Position numbers and translations under genes: made by a program
From: Flavobacterium okayamense
GTDB taxonomy: Bacteria > Bacteroidota > Bacteroidia > Flavobacteriales > Flavobacteriaceae
Assembly (NCBI RefSeq): GCF_019702945.1
Contig: NZ_AP024749.1
Span: 558,001-622,000, forward strand
Reading direction: 5' to 3'
Length of the DNA stretch: 64,000 nt
The notes under the pieces: generated by a model
What the model was told of the DNA's origin: nothing
What the model saw: only the letters and a program-made list of their open reading frames with translations
The model's database searches: none
Part shown: piece after piece, positions 26,910 through 36,600 of the stretch
How the letters are laid out: each line of letters starts with the position of its first letter
Numbering within the stretch: position 1 is the stretch's first letter

Positions 26910-29900
26910 TTAATAAATTACTTTTTTAGTAATTTCTTTATTATTATCTAAAGTTATTTTTACAAGTAAAGCCTGATTATTCTTTATTAAATTTGAAATA
27001 GTAATGTTATTAGAATTAACATTTTGTTTTTGATATAAAATCTGACCTAATACATTATGAATAGTTACTGATTTAATATTTTCATAAAGAGAACTTATTG
27101 TAAATCCATCTTGTAAAGTTGCAATTGTAATATCATTCACATCAACTACTTCATTAGTATTAAGTAATTGGTTAGTATATCTTAAAACAAATCTATTTTT
27201 AAACTCTCCAGAATTAGAAATAAAACTATATGGCATTTGTTTTAAGTCATATATAATATTTAATTCTTTGTCTTCTAAATAAATATCTTGAGAACCTGCA
27301 AATAAACCATCCAAAGCACTTAATCCTATCGTATAAACTCCAGGCACAGGAATTTTAACTCCAATTTGTACTTTATCTTGATCATCAAAAGGTAAAACTC
27401 TACCTTGAATTAACATTCTTTCGTTATTTATTATAGAATAAATACTCATTTCATTAGATTGCGCATTTGTAATTGCATCGTACAATCTGTCTTTATCGTT
27501 TGTTGCATTTTCCACATACCCAACTAAAGTTCTTGTAGAATTATTTTGTGTATTTGCTAAGTCTAACCAAATTCTATGTTTCTCCTGGTCAACAGCAACT
27601 TTATTGCTGCTTGCTTGTTTGTAAAATTGCTCATTATTATGACCAATATTTCTCATTGAATTATTAAACGTTAAAGTTTCAGAAGCCGCTGCTCCATCAT
27701 TCATGTTAACCATAAAACTCTGCCCACCCGCAATAAAACCATTAAATCCTCCAGGACCACTTACTGTACCGGTACCATTATATACAATATAATCATTAAC
27801 TGTGTAGTTATAAACAAAATCATCGTAAACGGGATCAGATATTGAAGTTGATGGTGTAGTACCATGTGTCCAAATTCTTACCGCTCCTTCTATATTGGTA
27901 TTTAATGTTAAAAAGTCTAACGCACTAATTGCTGATGGATAGGGATTACCAATTAAATTCCAGTTGTCGTCAAATCTTGTAATTGTAACATTATTATTTC
28001 CTAGGAAATCAGCTCCAGTATAATTAGCTCTTGCAATTGATGGTTGAATAACTCCATTTCTAGGAACCCCTGTAAAGTTTCTTGAAAATACATCTCGCAT
28101 AATATAACCAACACCAGAAGCCATTGAAGTATTTGTAGAAAACACCCAATAACCCCAACCTGCGTTTGGATTAGCTAAAACAGGATTCCAAGAAAAAACA
28201 TAACCAGTTCCAGGAGTGTTAACTCCATCAACAGGTGAAGACCAATATACATAATCTAAAGCTGCACCAGTTGTAATTCTTTCATAATTAATATTTCCTA
28301 CGTTAACTCCACTATCATCAACTTGCACCAATGAACCATCATCCCATACATTAAGCGTTCCATTTACAGTTAAGTTATACTGTATTTCAACATAATCAAC
28401 TGCCTGAATATCTAAAGTATAAGTTGCGTTTACTAATAAACTACAACAAGAAAAACTTCCATCAATTGCTGTATCATAATCTCCATCAATTATTGCTAAC
28501 ATTCCAGAGTTTGGAACACCATTAGACCAAGAAGTACCATTCCAAGTTGTTGATGCTCCTCCACCAATTTGCACAGCAGCTGATGCAATAAAACAAGTAG
28601 CAGTATCTTCCATTACTTGACAATAATACTGGTATTCTTCTAAACCTGTAATATCTGAAATATTTAATGTATCAGTAGTTGCACCAGAGTACACACCACC
28701 ATTTGAAACCATTGTCCAACCTGTATCACCAGGAGCACTAAAATACCATTGATACGTTAATGGTGCACCACCTGCGACAGCTTCAGTCCCAGTAACACTT
28801 ACTGATGCTGAAGTACATGAAGCACCATAGGTAGCTCCCAAAGTAGTAGCTGATGGAGGTGTTCTAATTCCTTGATAAGTATTAATTAAATCATAATTAT
28901 CGCTACAACTATTAAAATCAACGATTGTCCAATCAGTTGACACGAAAGTAGTAGAAGGAATTGGTGTTGCGGTTGGGTTTCTTTTAAAATCATACCCTTG
29001 TGACCCCAAACCTAAAGCATTAATCCAAGAAGAACCGTCACAAACTCCCCATGTGTCTATAATTGTACCTAATTTATCTAAGTGAATACAATCATTATTA
29101 TTAACACCACTTGAAACATCATTTTGATCGGCATATGTCCCATCTCCACCAGGAACTGCACACGCTGTACCAACACTAGTCGCTAAAACAAAAGTTCCTC
29201 CACTAACTAATGTGCCTGTTAATGGAATATCATCACCTGTTCCACTTCCATTATTTCTAATTAGTACCGAATAGTCTGTCATATCAACAGTAACACCAGT
29301 TCCATTAAAGATTTGAATATAACTTAAAGAACCCGATGAAGCATCTGTTACTTCTGAAATAAATAAATCTGTAATCCCATTTGATGTTGGATCACATGTT
29401 GAATTATCTTGAACAATTACAGTAAAAGAAGAATATGACAAATCACATGCACTTGCATCTTGAATTATTATATTACCAGTCGTTGCATTAGCAGGTACAA
29501 TTGCTTCAATAACAGTATCTGAAATAATTGTAAATGAAGCTGAATACGCTCCAAAATGAACTGAAGTAGCTGTTGTTAAACCACTACCGTTTATTGTAAC
29601 AACTGTTCCAACAGGACCAGAAGCTGGAGATATTGAGCTTACAGATGTTGTAGGCGTACAAGTAATAACTTCACCCGTAATATCAAAAGTATAAGGATTT
29701 TCATCACTATCATTATTTGCTATATTAACTGTAGCATTACTAATTCCTACTGTAGCTGAATTAAAAGTTATTTCAAAAGTTGTTGAACCTCCAGATGTTA
29801 CAGTTGTTCCCGGAGGAATAGACACATAGAAATCAGCAGCATCAACACCTGTAATTGTTATACCAGAAATACTTAAATCATCTGGCCCTGCATTTGTAAT

Positions 29901-31499
29901 CGTAAATGTATGCGAAACATCTACTCCTACAAGCGTTGTTCCAAAATCGGTATCATCTGTTAACGAAGGAGTTGTATCTCCATCTACAATTGAAACACTA
30001 TTTCCTAAGACATCTATCTCATTATTTACATTATAACATGTCCATTGAATATCATCAACAATAACCTGGTTAGCAGTTATATTTCTAATCTCAATAATTA
30101 CATTTCCAGAAATATTAATGTTATTTACTGTAAAAACGTGTGGAAGAAAATCATCAAATGGAGTAGATGTACCTTGAGAAACACCGTTTACAAAAAGCTC
30201 AACTTGTCTGTTTCCAGCACCAGTAAAACCTTTATATAGAGTAACGCTAAAATCTTGTATTCCTGTGGTAAGTGTAGAAGAAGTTACACTACTATTATCA
30301 GCAACTCTTCTTAACATTAATGCACTTCCATTTATTCCAGAACCATTAGCATCACCATTTTCATCTCTTGATTGTACATATGTCCAAGTAACACCATTAT
30401 CACCAACAAATGACCCGTTAGAATATGACGCTGTTGCGTTTGAATTTGTAAAACTTTCACTTCCACAAGGCCCAGTAGTAATTGTAATTACCAAAGTTTC
30501 TGTATCTGTACCATAAGCATTAGTTGCTGAAATTGTAACATTGTAAACTCCAGCTGTTGCAACAGCTCCTGTGATTTGACCCGTTGTTGTATTTATTGAC
30601 AACCCTGCAGGCAAACCTGTTGCACTATAACTTGTAGGTGAATTTGTTGCAACAATATCATAAGTATAAGCCACCCCAACAATACCAGTATCCGTTAAAG
30701 AACTTGTAATAACTGGTGGCGAAGTATTTAACCACTGTGCATATAAAGTTGTATTGGCTGTAATGTTAAAAGTATCACTCGCCACATAAGAAGTTCCACT
30801 TCCATCTGCAGCAGTATTCCAACCATTAAACGTATAACCTGTTAAACCTAAACTACCTGTATTTCCTAAAACTGTTACTGAATCACCAGAATTATATGCA
30901 TTTCCATCTGTTGGAACAGAACCAGAATCATTTCCATTTCCATCATAAGTTACTGAATAAGTTGATGCACCAGAATAAACAGAACCATTTAATGTAAAGT
31001 CATCTAGCCTAAAAGTCCCTGTGCCAGAAGCTCCACTTAAAGAAATTACAACAGTTACTGTTCCTGATAAACCAGTCACAGGGCTTGCAACAACTAAATT
31101 TCCTGTATCTGCTCCTGTTGTTGGAACAGCCCCAGAACCAACATTAATCCCATTTACAGTCATTGACCAATTTTGTGCTCCAGTATTACTTCTTCTTCTC
31201 CAAAAACTAAAACTTGTTACATCAACTTGGTAAGTTGGTGCAACATCAAAAGTTAAAGTAATAGTTGGTGTCCCAAAAGAATTGCTTAAAGAAATAGCTT
31301 GACCAGCACTTCCTGCAAAAGAAACCCAAGACCCGGTACTATTTACCCATGAAGAATTTGAAAGATTAGCATCAAAAATACCAGGTGCAACTATATAAGG
31401 ATGTGCCGTAATTGAAGTTGTACCAAAATCATGTTGATAAATTTGCCCCCAAGAAAGAGCTGAAAATAAAAAAGTTAAAAACAGTAATCTTAATTTCAT
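26910..31499 (-). CDS. Very large secreted multidomain (adhesin-like) protein with type C module
   Basis: A 1529-residue exported protein. Regions in order: signal peptide (1-18, ending LSWGQ); a jelly-roll-like region to about 175; an InlB-type beta-repeat near 180-253 (VTYDGNGNDSG, FNGWNTAADGSG, LYAQW); a putative Ig (He_PIG) domain near 265-343 (GLPAGLSINTTTGQITG); a HYDIN-like domain near 493-611; an IPT/TIG domain near 612-697 (SPASGPVGTVVTINGSGL); a lamin-tail-like domain from about 703; and an Ig-like stretch near 885-975. From about 982 it carries the module shared with the genes at 18526 and 22698, with the type C-like tail. All recognised domains are binding or structural, so an adhesin or surface scaffold is likely. 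No catalytic motif was seen. Confidence 0.85.
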   Translation of the reverse strand: MKLRLLFLTFLFSALSWGQIYQHDFGTTSITAHPYIVAPGIFDANLSNSSWVNSTGSWVSFAGSAGQAISLSNSFGTPTITLTFDVAPTYQVDVTSFSFWRRRSNTGAQNWSMTVNGINVGSGAVPTTGADTGNLVVASPVTGLSGTVTVVISLSGASGTGTFRLDDFTLNGSVYSGASTYSVTYDGNGNDSGSVPTDGNAYNSGDSVTVLGNTGSLGLTGYTFNGWNTAADGSGTSYVASDTFNITANTTLYAQWLNTSPPVITSSLTDTGIVGVAYTYDIVATNSPTSYSATGLPAGLSINTTTGQITGAVATAGVYNVTISATNAYGTDTETLVITITTGPCGSESFTNSNATASYSNGSFVGDNGVTWTYVQSRDENGDANGSGINGSALMLRRVADNSSVTSSTLTTGIQDFSVTLYKGFTGAGNRQVELFVNGVSQGTSTPFDDFLPHVFTVNNINISGNVIIEIRNITANQVIVDDIQWTCYNVNNEIDVLGNSVSIVDGDTTPSLTDDTDFGTTLVGVDVSHTFTITNAGPDDLSISGITITGVDAADFYVSIPPGTTVTSGGSTTFEITFNSATVGISNATVNIANNDSDENPYTFDITGEVITCTPTTSVSSISPASGPVGTVVTINGSGLTTATSVHFGAYSASFTIISDTVIEAIVPANATTGNIIIQDASACDLSYSSFTVIVQDNSTCDPTSNGITDLFISEVTDASSGSLSYIQIFNGTGVTVDMTDYSVLIRNNGSGTGDDIPLTGTLVSGGTFVLATSVGTACAVPGGDGTYADQNDVSSGVNNNDCIHLDKLGTIIDTWGVCDGSSWINALGLGSQGYDFKRNPTATPIPSTTFVSTDWTIVDFNSCSDNYDLINTYQGIRTPPSATTLGATYGASCTSASVSVTGTEAVAGGAPLTYQWYFSAPGDTGWTMVSNGGVYSGATTDTLNISDITGLEEYQYYCQVMEDTATCFIASAAVQIGGGASTTWNGTSWSNGVPNSGMLAIIDGDYDTAIDGSFSCCSLLVNATYTLDIQAVDYVEIQYNLTVNGTLNVWDDGSLVQVDDSGVNVGNINYERITTGAALDYVYWSSPVDGVNTPGTGYVFSWNPVLANPNAGWGYWVFSTNTSMASGVGYIMRDVFSRNFTGVPRNGVIQPSIARANYTGADFLGNNNVTITRFDDNWNLIGNPYPSAISALDFLTLNTNIEGAVRIWTHGTTPSTSISDPVYDDFVYNYTVNDYIVYNGTGTVSGPGGFNGFIAGGQSFMVNMNDGAAASETLTFNNSMRNIGHNNEQFYKQASSNKVAVDQEKHRIWLDLANTQNNSTRTLVGYVENATNDKDRLYDAITNAQSNEMSIYSIINNERMLIQGRVLPFDDQDKVQIGVKIPVPGVYTIGLSALDGLFAGSQDIYLEDKELNIIYDLKQMPYSFISNSGEFKNRFVLRYTNQLLNTNEVVDVNDITIATLQDGFTISSLYENIKSVTIHNVLGQILYQKQNVNSNNITISNLIKNNQALLVKITLDNNKEITKKVIY

Positions 31500-31555
31500 T
31501 ATTAAGTAAATTTAGGTTATGTTTATTGCTCTTTCTTTAAAAAAGAAAAAGCCTA

Positions 31556-31563
31556 CAAATTTA
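31556..31563 (-). promoter_or_regulatory. -7 promoter box of the large multidomain protein gene
   Basis: TAAATTTG on the minus strand, implying a leader of about 55 bases. It diverges from the recX promoter box 22 bases away. Confidence 0.45.
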
Positions 31564-31585
31564 TGCAAAAATATTTGATATTCAG

Positions 31586-31593
31586 TAGCTTTG
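31586..31593 (+). promoter_or_regulatory. -7 promoter box of recX
   Basis: TAGCTTTG matches TAnnTTTG, 47 bases before the ATG at 31641. Confidence 0.4.
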
Positions 31594-31640
31594 TTGAAAA
31601 GTCATTTTATTAAAAGGTTAAGAAATTGAAATCAAAAAAC

Positions 31641-32111
31641 ATGAAAAGTCTTACCATTCAAGAGATACAAAACAAAATGGAGTACTTTTGTGCATATCAG
31701 GAACGTTGCTATAAAGATGTTAATAACAAGCTCAATAGCTTCTCTTTGATTCCTGAAGCTCGTGAAAAAATTCTGACTTATTTAATTGAAAACAATTTCA
31801 TAAACGAGGAACGTTTTGCTAAAAGTTTTGCTCGTGGCAAAAACAATTATAAAAATTGGGGCAAAAACAGAATTATTCAAGAATTAAAGTTTCGAGATAT
31901 TTCTCAACGAATTATACAATCGGCTTTAGCTGAATTATCTGAAGACGATTACTTAGAAAAGTTTAATTCATTAGCGGAAAAGCATTGGAACACCATAAAA
32001 GAAAGGAAAGGTCCAAAAAAAAATAAAAAGTTTGTCGACTTTTTACTCCGTAAAGGTTATGAGTCAAATCTAATTTTTGAAAAGTTAAATGAATTGAACA
32101 ATAATCAATGA
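31641..32111 (+). CDS. recX: Regulatory protein RecX
   Basis: Small helical protein that inhibits or modulates RecA filaments. The 156 residues show the RecX pattern of repeated three-helix units: MEYFCAYQERCYKDVNNKL, then YLIENNFINEERFAKSFARGK, then NWGKNRIIQELKFRDIS, then a final FLLRKGYESNLIFE. The typical phrase FINEERFAKSF is intact. An in-frame TTG at 31626 would add five residues; the ATG at 31641 is the simpler start. recA is not in the window. Confidence 0.9.
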   Translation: MKSLTIQEIQNKMEYFCAYQERCYKDVNNKLNSFSLIPEAREKILTYLIENNFINEERFAKSFARGKNNYKNWGKNRIIQELKFRDISQRIIQSALAELSEDDYLEKFNSLAEKHWNTIKERKGPKKNKKFVDFLLRKGYESNLIFEKLNELNNNQ

Positions 32112-32187
32112 GACAATGTGGCAATGTGTTGATGTACTAATAAAATAATTGACTCATTGGTATATCGTCAAATTAACACATTAACCC

Positions 32188-32195
32188 TATCTTTG
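32188..32195 (+). promoter_or_regulatory. -7 promoter box of thiL
   Basis: TATCTTTG lies 16 bases before the ATG at 32212. Confidence 0.45.
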
Positions 32196-32211
32196 CAAAA
32201 AATTTGAACGT

Positions 32212-33258
32212 ATGTTAGAAGATAAAAATCAACCGAAAACACAACTAGAAAACTTAGGTGAATTTGGTTTAATTGAACATTTAACTAAAAACATCAAAAT
32301 AAATCGTAAATCTACCGTAAAAAGTATTGGAGACGACGCTGCTGTTTTAGATTTTGGAGCAAAAAAAGCGGTTGTTTCAACTGATTTACTAATTGAAGGT
32401 GTTCATTTTGATTTAGCCTACATGCCGCTCAAACATTTGGGATATAAGGCAGTCGTAGCTAATATTTCTGACATTTGCGCTATGAATGCTACGCCAACAC
32501 AAATTACTATTTCAATTGCAGTTTCCAATCGTTTTCCACTTGAAGCCGTTGAAGAATTGTATGATGGAATGAAGTTAGCTGCACAAATTTATAATGTTGA
32601 TATTATTGGTGGCGATACAACTTCTTCTCAAAAAGGCTTAATAATTAGCATTACAGCTATAGGAGAAGCTAATTTAGATGAAATAGTATATCGCAATGGT
32701 GCTCAAAATAATGATTTATTAGTAGTTACTGGAGATGTTGGTGCTGCATATATGGGCTTACAAGTTTTGGAACGCGAAAAACAAGTTTTTCAAGTTAATC
32801 CAAATAATCAACCTGATTTAGATGCCTATACATATTTAATTGAAAGACAATTAAAACCCGAAGCTAGAAATGATATCAAAGAGATTTTAGAAAAATTGGA
32901 AATCAAACCGACATCTATGATTGATATTTCTGACGGGCTTTCATCGGAAATAATTCATTTGTGTAAGCAAAGTAACGTGGGTTGCAATTTATTTGAAGAG
33001 AAAATCCCTGCTGATCCTCAATTAATTAATGTTTGTGAAGAATTTAATCTTGACATAACGACTGTAGCTTTGAGTGGTGGTGAAGATTACGAATTACTGT
33101 TTACTATAAAAATGGAAGGTTTTGATAAAATAAAAGCCAATCCAAACTTTACAGTAATTGGCCACATGACTGAGGCAAAAGAAGGCATTCATTTAATCAC
33201 AAGAGCTAATACAAAAATCGCATTAAAAGCTCGCGGTTGGAATGCTCTTGAAAGTTAG
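32212..33258 (+). CDS. thiL: Thiamine-monophosphate kinase
   Basis: Phosphorylates thiamine monophosphate to thiamine diphosphate, the last step of cofactor synthesis. The 348 residues carry the ATP/Mg motif SIGDDAAVL near 42-50, VSTDLLIEGVHFD, ISDICAMNATPTQITISIAV, GGDTTSSQKG, TGDVGAAYMGL and the late ISDGLSSEI and SGGEDYELLF motifs. All are typical of ThiL. It has its own promoter box and ends at a terminator shared with glyS. No other thiamine genes are nearby. Confidence 0.96.
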   Translation: MLEDKNQPKTQLENLGEFGLIEHLTKNIKINRKSTVKSIGDDAAVLDFGAKKAVVSTDLLIEGVHFDLAYMPLKHLGYKAVVANISDICAMNATPTQITISIAVSNRFPLEAVEELYDGMKLAAQIYNVDIIGGDTTSSQKGLIISITAIGEANLDEIVYRNGAQNNDLLVVTGDVGAAYMGLQVLEREKQVFQVNPNNQPDLDAYTYLIERQLKPEARNDIKEILEKLEIKPTSMIDISDGLSSEIIHLCKQSNVGCNLFEEKIPADPQLINVCEEFNLDITTVALSGGEDYELLFTIKMEGFDKIKANPNFTVIGHMTEAKEGIHLITRANTKIALKARGWNALES

Positions 33259-33284
33259 AATTTAGATTTCAGAATTTAGAAATA

Positions 33285-33319
33285 AAAAAATCCCAAATGA
33301 TTAAACATTTGGGATTTTT
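33285..33319. terminator. Bidirectional terminator between thiL and glyS
   Basis: Stem AAAAATCCCAAATG/CATTTGGGATTTTT around ATTAAA, with A- and T-runs on the two sides. It serves both convergent genes. Confidence 0.9.
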
Positions 33320-33353
33320 AGATTATGTATATTTTGCAACTGTTACTTTTAAA

Positions 33354-34895
33354 TTACATTTTCATTAACCAATTTCGCATAGAAACTTCGTTATTGATTA
33401 TTCCTCTTAATTCAGAAATAGCAACACGTTGTTGTTCCATAGTATCGCGGTGGCGAATAGTAACCGTTTTGTCTTCTAATGTTTGATGATCTACAGTAAT
33501 ACAGAAAGGAGTTCCTAAAGCATCTTGACGACGGTAACGACGACCTACAGCATCTTTTTCATCATATGCAACATTGAAATCCCATTTTAAATCGTCCACA
33601 ATTTCTCTAGCAACTTCTGGCAAACCATCTTTCTTAACTAATGGTAATACAGCTGCTTTTGTTGGTGCTAAAACTGAAGGTAAACGTAAAACTGTACGTG
33701 TAGAACCATCTTCTAAGGTTTCTTCTTGTAAAGCTTTTGAGAAAACTGCCAAGAACATTCTATCTAAACCAACCGAAGTTTCTACTACGTAAGGAACGTA
33801 GTTTCTATTTTCCTCCGTGTCGAAATATTGTAATTTTTTACCTGAGAATTGTTCGTGCGCTTTTAAATCAAAATCTGTTCTTGAGTGAATTCCTTCTAAT
33901 TCTTTAAATCCGAATGGGAAGTTGAATTCGATATCTGCTGCAGCGTTTGCGTAGTGTGCTAATTTTTCATGGTCGTGGAAACGATAATTTTCAGCACCTA
34001 AACCAAGTGAATTATGCCATTTTAAACGTGTTTCTTTCCAGTATTCATACCATTTCATTTCTTCGCCTGGCTTCACAAAGAATTGCATTTCCATTTGTTC
34101 AAATTCACGCATACGGAAAATAAACTGACGTGCTACGATTTCATTACGGAAAGCCTTACCTGTTTGAGCAATACCAAAAGGAATTTTCATTCGACCCGTT
34201 TTTTGAACGTTTAAGAAGTTTACGAAAATCCCTTGAGCCGTTTCTGGACGTAAATATAAATCCATAGCCGTATCGGCAGAAGCTCCTAATTTAGTTCCAA
34301 ACATTAAGTTGAACTGACGAACTTCTGTCCAATTTTTAGAACCTGATTCTGGACAAGCAATTTCTAATTCTTCAATTAACGCTTTAACATCGGCTAAATC
34401 TCCAGAATCTAAACCTTTTGCCATTCTTTGAAGAATTGCAGTTTTTTGGTCTAGATATCCTTTAACTCTTTCGTTAGTTGCAACATATTGTGCTTCATCA
34501 AAAGCATCGCCAAAACGCGCTTTTGCTTTTTCTATTTCTTTTTGTGCTTTCTGATTTAATTTTTCAGCATAATCTTCAATTAAAACATCGGCACGATATC
34601 TTTTTTTAGAATCTTTATTATCGATAAGTGGATCGTTAAAAGCATCAACGTGACCTGATGCTTTCCAAGTAGTTGGATGCATAAAAATTGCAGCGTCAAT
34701 ACCAACGATATTTTCGTGCATTTGCACCATTGATTTCCACCAATAGTCGCGTATATTTTTCTTTAACTCTACTCCGTTTTGTGCATAATCATAAACTGCA
34801 CTTAAACCATCATAAATTTCGCTCGACGGAAAAATAAATCCGTACTCTTTTGCATGCGAAATTACATTTTTAAAAATGTCTTCTTGTTTTGCCAT
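33354..34895 (-). CDS. glyS: Glycyl-tRNA synthetase (homodimeric type)
   Basis: Charges tRNA-Gly. The single 513-residue chain is of the homodimeric class II type. Motifs seen are the start EDIFKNVISHAKEYGFIFPSSEIY, MHPTTWKASGHVDAF, RPETAQGIFVNF, motif 2 (GKAFRNEI to FRMREFEQMEMQFFV), motif 3 around TSVGLDRMFLAV, and the C-terminal anticodon-binding domain (APTKAAVLPL, GRRYRRQDALGTPFCITVD). The promoter box TACTTTTG lies four bases before the start codon, so the message may be leaderless. Confidence 0.97.
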   Translation of the reverse strand: MAKQEDIFKNVISHAKEYGFIFPSSEIYDGLSAVYDYAQNGVELKKNIRDYWWKSMVQMHENIVGIDAAIFMHPTTWKASGHVDAFNDPLIDNKDSKKRYRADVLIEDYAEKLNQKAQKEIEKAKARFGDAFDEAQYVATNERVKGYLDQKTAILQRMAKGLDSGDLADVKALIEELEIACPESGSKNWTEVRQFNLMFGTKLGASADTAMDLYLRPETAQGIFVNFLNVQKTGRMKIPFGIAQTGKAFRNEIVARQFIFRMREFEQMEMQFFVKPGEEMKWYEYWKETRLKWHNSLGLGAENYRFHDHEKLAHYANAAADIEFNFPFGFKELEGIHSRTDFDLKAHEQFSGKKLQYFDTEENRNYVPYVVETSVGLDRMFLAVFSKALQEETLEDGSTRTVLRLPSVLAPTKAAVLPLVKKDGLPEVAREIVDDLKWDFNVAYDEKDAVGRRYRRQDALGTPFCITVDHQTLEDKTVTIRHRDTMEQQRVAISELRGIINNEVSMRNWLMKM

Positions 34896-34899
34896 GCTG

Positions 34900-34907
34900 C
34901 AAAAGTA
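34900..34907 (-). promoter_or_regulatory. -7 promoter box of glyS
   Basis: TACTTTTG on the minus strand followed by CAGC and the ATG. The arrangement is nearly the same as at rbfA (TACTTTTG, CAGT, ATG). Confidence 0.5.
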
Positions 34908-34953
34908 AAAAATAGGAAGTCAATTTAGAAAAGAATTTTAAGAATAAATTGAA

Positions 34954-35805
34954 TTAATTGTAATCATAAGACGTTGAACCAATTTTAATTGAATTATAAA
35001 ACAAGTTAACTTTATAAGTTCCTTTAATAGTTTTATTCTTTTCAAGATCTACGTAAGTACAAACATCTGTGTCTTTTTGATTGTAGGCAACATCTGTTTT
35101 TGAACTGTAAACTACTTTATTTCCTTGAGTGTCTTCAAAAAAATCTTTTTCTAATGAAACAATTTGGTTATTAGGGTTAATTATTTGAATGTATACTTTT
35201 TTGTTTCCTATACCTACAAATTCGCTTCCTTCTAAAGTGAAGCAAACTCTTAATTCTTGTATTGGTTGAACTTTATTTTTCTTATATAAGTCAGTTAAAA
35301 CCCTAACCCCTCTAGCATTCACGTTTACAGCTTTTAATTGTTTTACCACTGTTTTTTCTTCAACTGAAAAATTGTGTTCTTCAATTTGGTGAATCTTAAT
35401 CTTATTTCGTTCTATTTTTGTTTCTAATTCAGCTATTTGGTTTCTGAAATTCTCATTTTGAATTCTTAAATTATGAACTTTTCCTGCTGGACTTTTATCT
35501 GTAGTATATTCTAATTCGGGTGAAGCTGTCGAAGCTAGACTACTATAATTTTCAAAAATTTCTGCTTGATTTTTCTTTAGATCAACATTTTCAGCATTAA
35601 CTTTATCATAACTTACTAAAATTTCTTGTAATTGGGTTTGTAAAATTTGTTTTTCAGCATTAAACAATTCTGATTTTTTTTCATTTTCTGAAACTGCAGT
35701 GAAGTATTTATATCCACAGAAAACTGAAAGAATTGTAGTGATTGCAATCCCAATTAGGAGTACATTATTTTTTATAGTTGGCATTTGGCTAGTTATTTTC
35801 TTCAA
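34954..35805 (-). CDS. Membrane-anchored coiled-coil protein of unknown function
   Basis: A 283-residue protein not assigned to a function. It has one N-terminal membrane helix at about residues 14-34, with the start in the cytoplasm and no cleavage site. A coiled coil covers about 38-155 (LRIQNENFRNQIAELETKIERNKIKIHQIEEHN). A C-terminal beta-rich domain near 165-283 contains KVQPIQELRVCFTLEGSEF and ends TYKVNLFYNSIKIGSTSYDYN. Related flavobacterial proteins are, as I recall, sometimes misnamed chromosome-partitioning proteins, but no ATPase motif is present. It lies upstream of glyS on the same strand and diverges from the ComF-type gene. A role in the cell envelope is possible but not shown. 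Confidence 0.7.
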   Translation of the reverse strand: MKKITSQMPTIKNNVLLIGIAITTILSVFCGYKYFTAVSENEKKSELFNAEKQILQTQLQEILVSYDKVNAENVDLKKNQAEIFENYSSLASTASPELEYTTDKSPAGKVHNLRIQNENFRNQIAELETKIERNKIKIHQIEEHNFSVEEKTVVKQLKAVNVNARGVRVLTDLYKKNKVQPIQELRVCFTLEGSEFVGIGNKKVYIQIINPNNQIVSLEKDFFEDTQGNKVVYSSKTDVAYNQKDTDVCTYVDLEKNKTIKGTYKVNLFYNSIKIGSTSYDYN

Positions 35806-35857
35806 ATTAAAAAAAATACTCTATTTTTAACAACTATATAGGTAATTTTTCGATGAA

Positions 35858-36538
35858 ATGCTTAAAAATCTGATAAACTTAATTTATCCTCAAACTTGTT
35901 TTGGGTGTAAAAATTTACTTTTAAAAAACGAAAAAACACTTTGCTCTGATTGTCTGCATGAATTACCTAAAACGTATCATCATAACATTTTTGAAAACGA
36001 TTTAACAAAAAAGTTTTATGGAATAATTCCTATTGAATTCGGAGCCTCCTTTTTATATTTCAAATCCTATGGAATTGTGAAAGAAATAATCCACAATTTA
36101 AAGTACAGAGACAAACAAGAAATTGGAACCTTATTAGGAAATCTTTATGCCTATGAATTAAAAGAAGTAATTGAACAAAATAATATTACCGAAATAATTC
36201 CAGTACCACTTCATCCAAAACGATTAAAAAAAAGAGGATACAACCAAGTGACTACTTTTTGTGTATCGCTTTCAGAAAATTTAAACATTCCTTTAAACGA
36301 ATCACTTCTAGTTCGTAATCTATATACAGAAACTCAAACACACAAGGATAAAGTTGCAAGACAATATCAAACTAATTTATTTGAGGCTAGATTTAGCGAA
36401 CAAGATTGTGGAAAACATTTTTTATTAGTTGATGATGTAATTACAACTGGTGCCACACTAGAAAAATGCGCTAATGCTTTACTTAAAATTCCAAATTCTA
36501 AAGTAAGTATTGTTACTATTGCATTTACACAATCTTAA
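35858..36538 (+). CDS. ComF family phosphoribosyltransferase-like protein
   Basis: A 226-residue member of the ComF/amidophosphoribosyltransferase-like family; ComF takes part in DNA uptake in competent bacteria. The N-terminus has a four-cysteine zinc site: CFGC near the start and CSDC about 20 residues later. The C-terminal half has VPLHPKRLKKRGYNQ and the PRPP-binding signature LLVDDVITTGATL. No other competence gene is adjacent, so the cellular role here is open. Confidence 0.88.
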   Translation: MLKNLINLIYPQTCFGCKNLLLKNEKTLCSDCLHELPKTYHHNIFENDLTKKFYGIIPIEFGASFLYFKSYGIVKEIIHNLKYRDKQEIGTLLGNLYAYELKEVIEQNNITEIIPVPLHPKRLKKRGYNQVTTFCVSLSENLNIPLNESLLVRNLYTETQTHKDKVARQYQTNLFEARFSEQDCGKHFLLVDDVITTGATLEKCANALLKIPNSKVSIVTIAFTQS

Positions 36539-36600
36539 AAAAAATTAAAAAATTGGTTCAGTAGAATTTTAGTTGTTATTTTGTACTAAATATCGTTTCA

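Noticed and set aside
26910-31499. Repetitive-looking DNA in the large secreted protein as a CRISPR or satellite
   Set aside because: The repetition comes from biased codon use in Thr/Ser/Gly/Asn-rich domains; there are no regular repeats or spacers.
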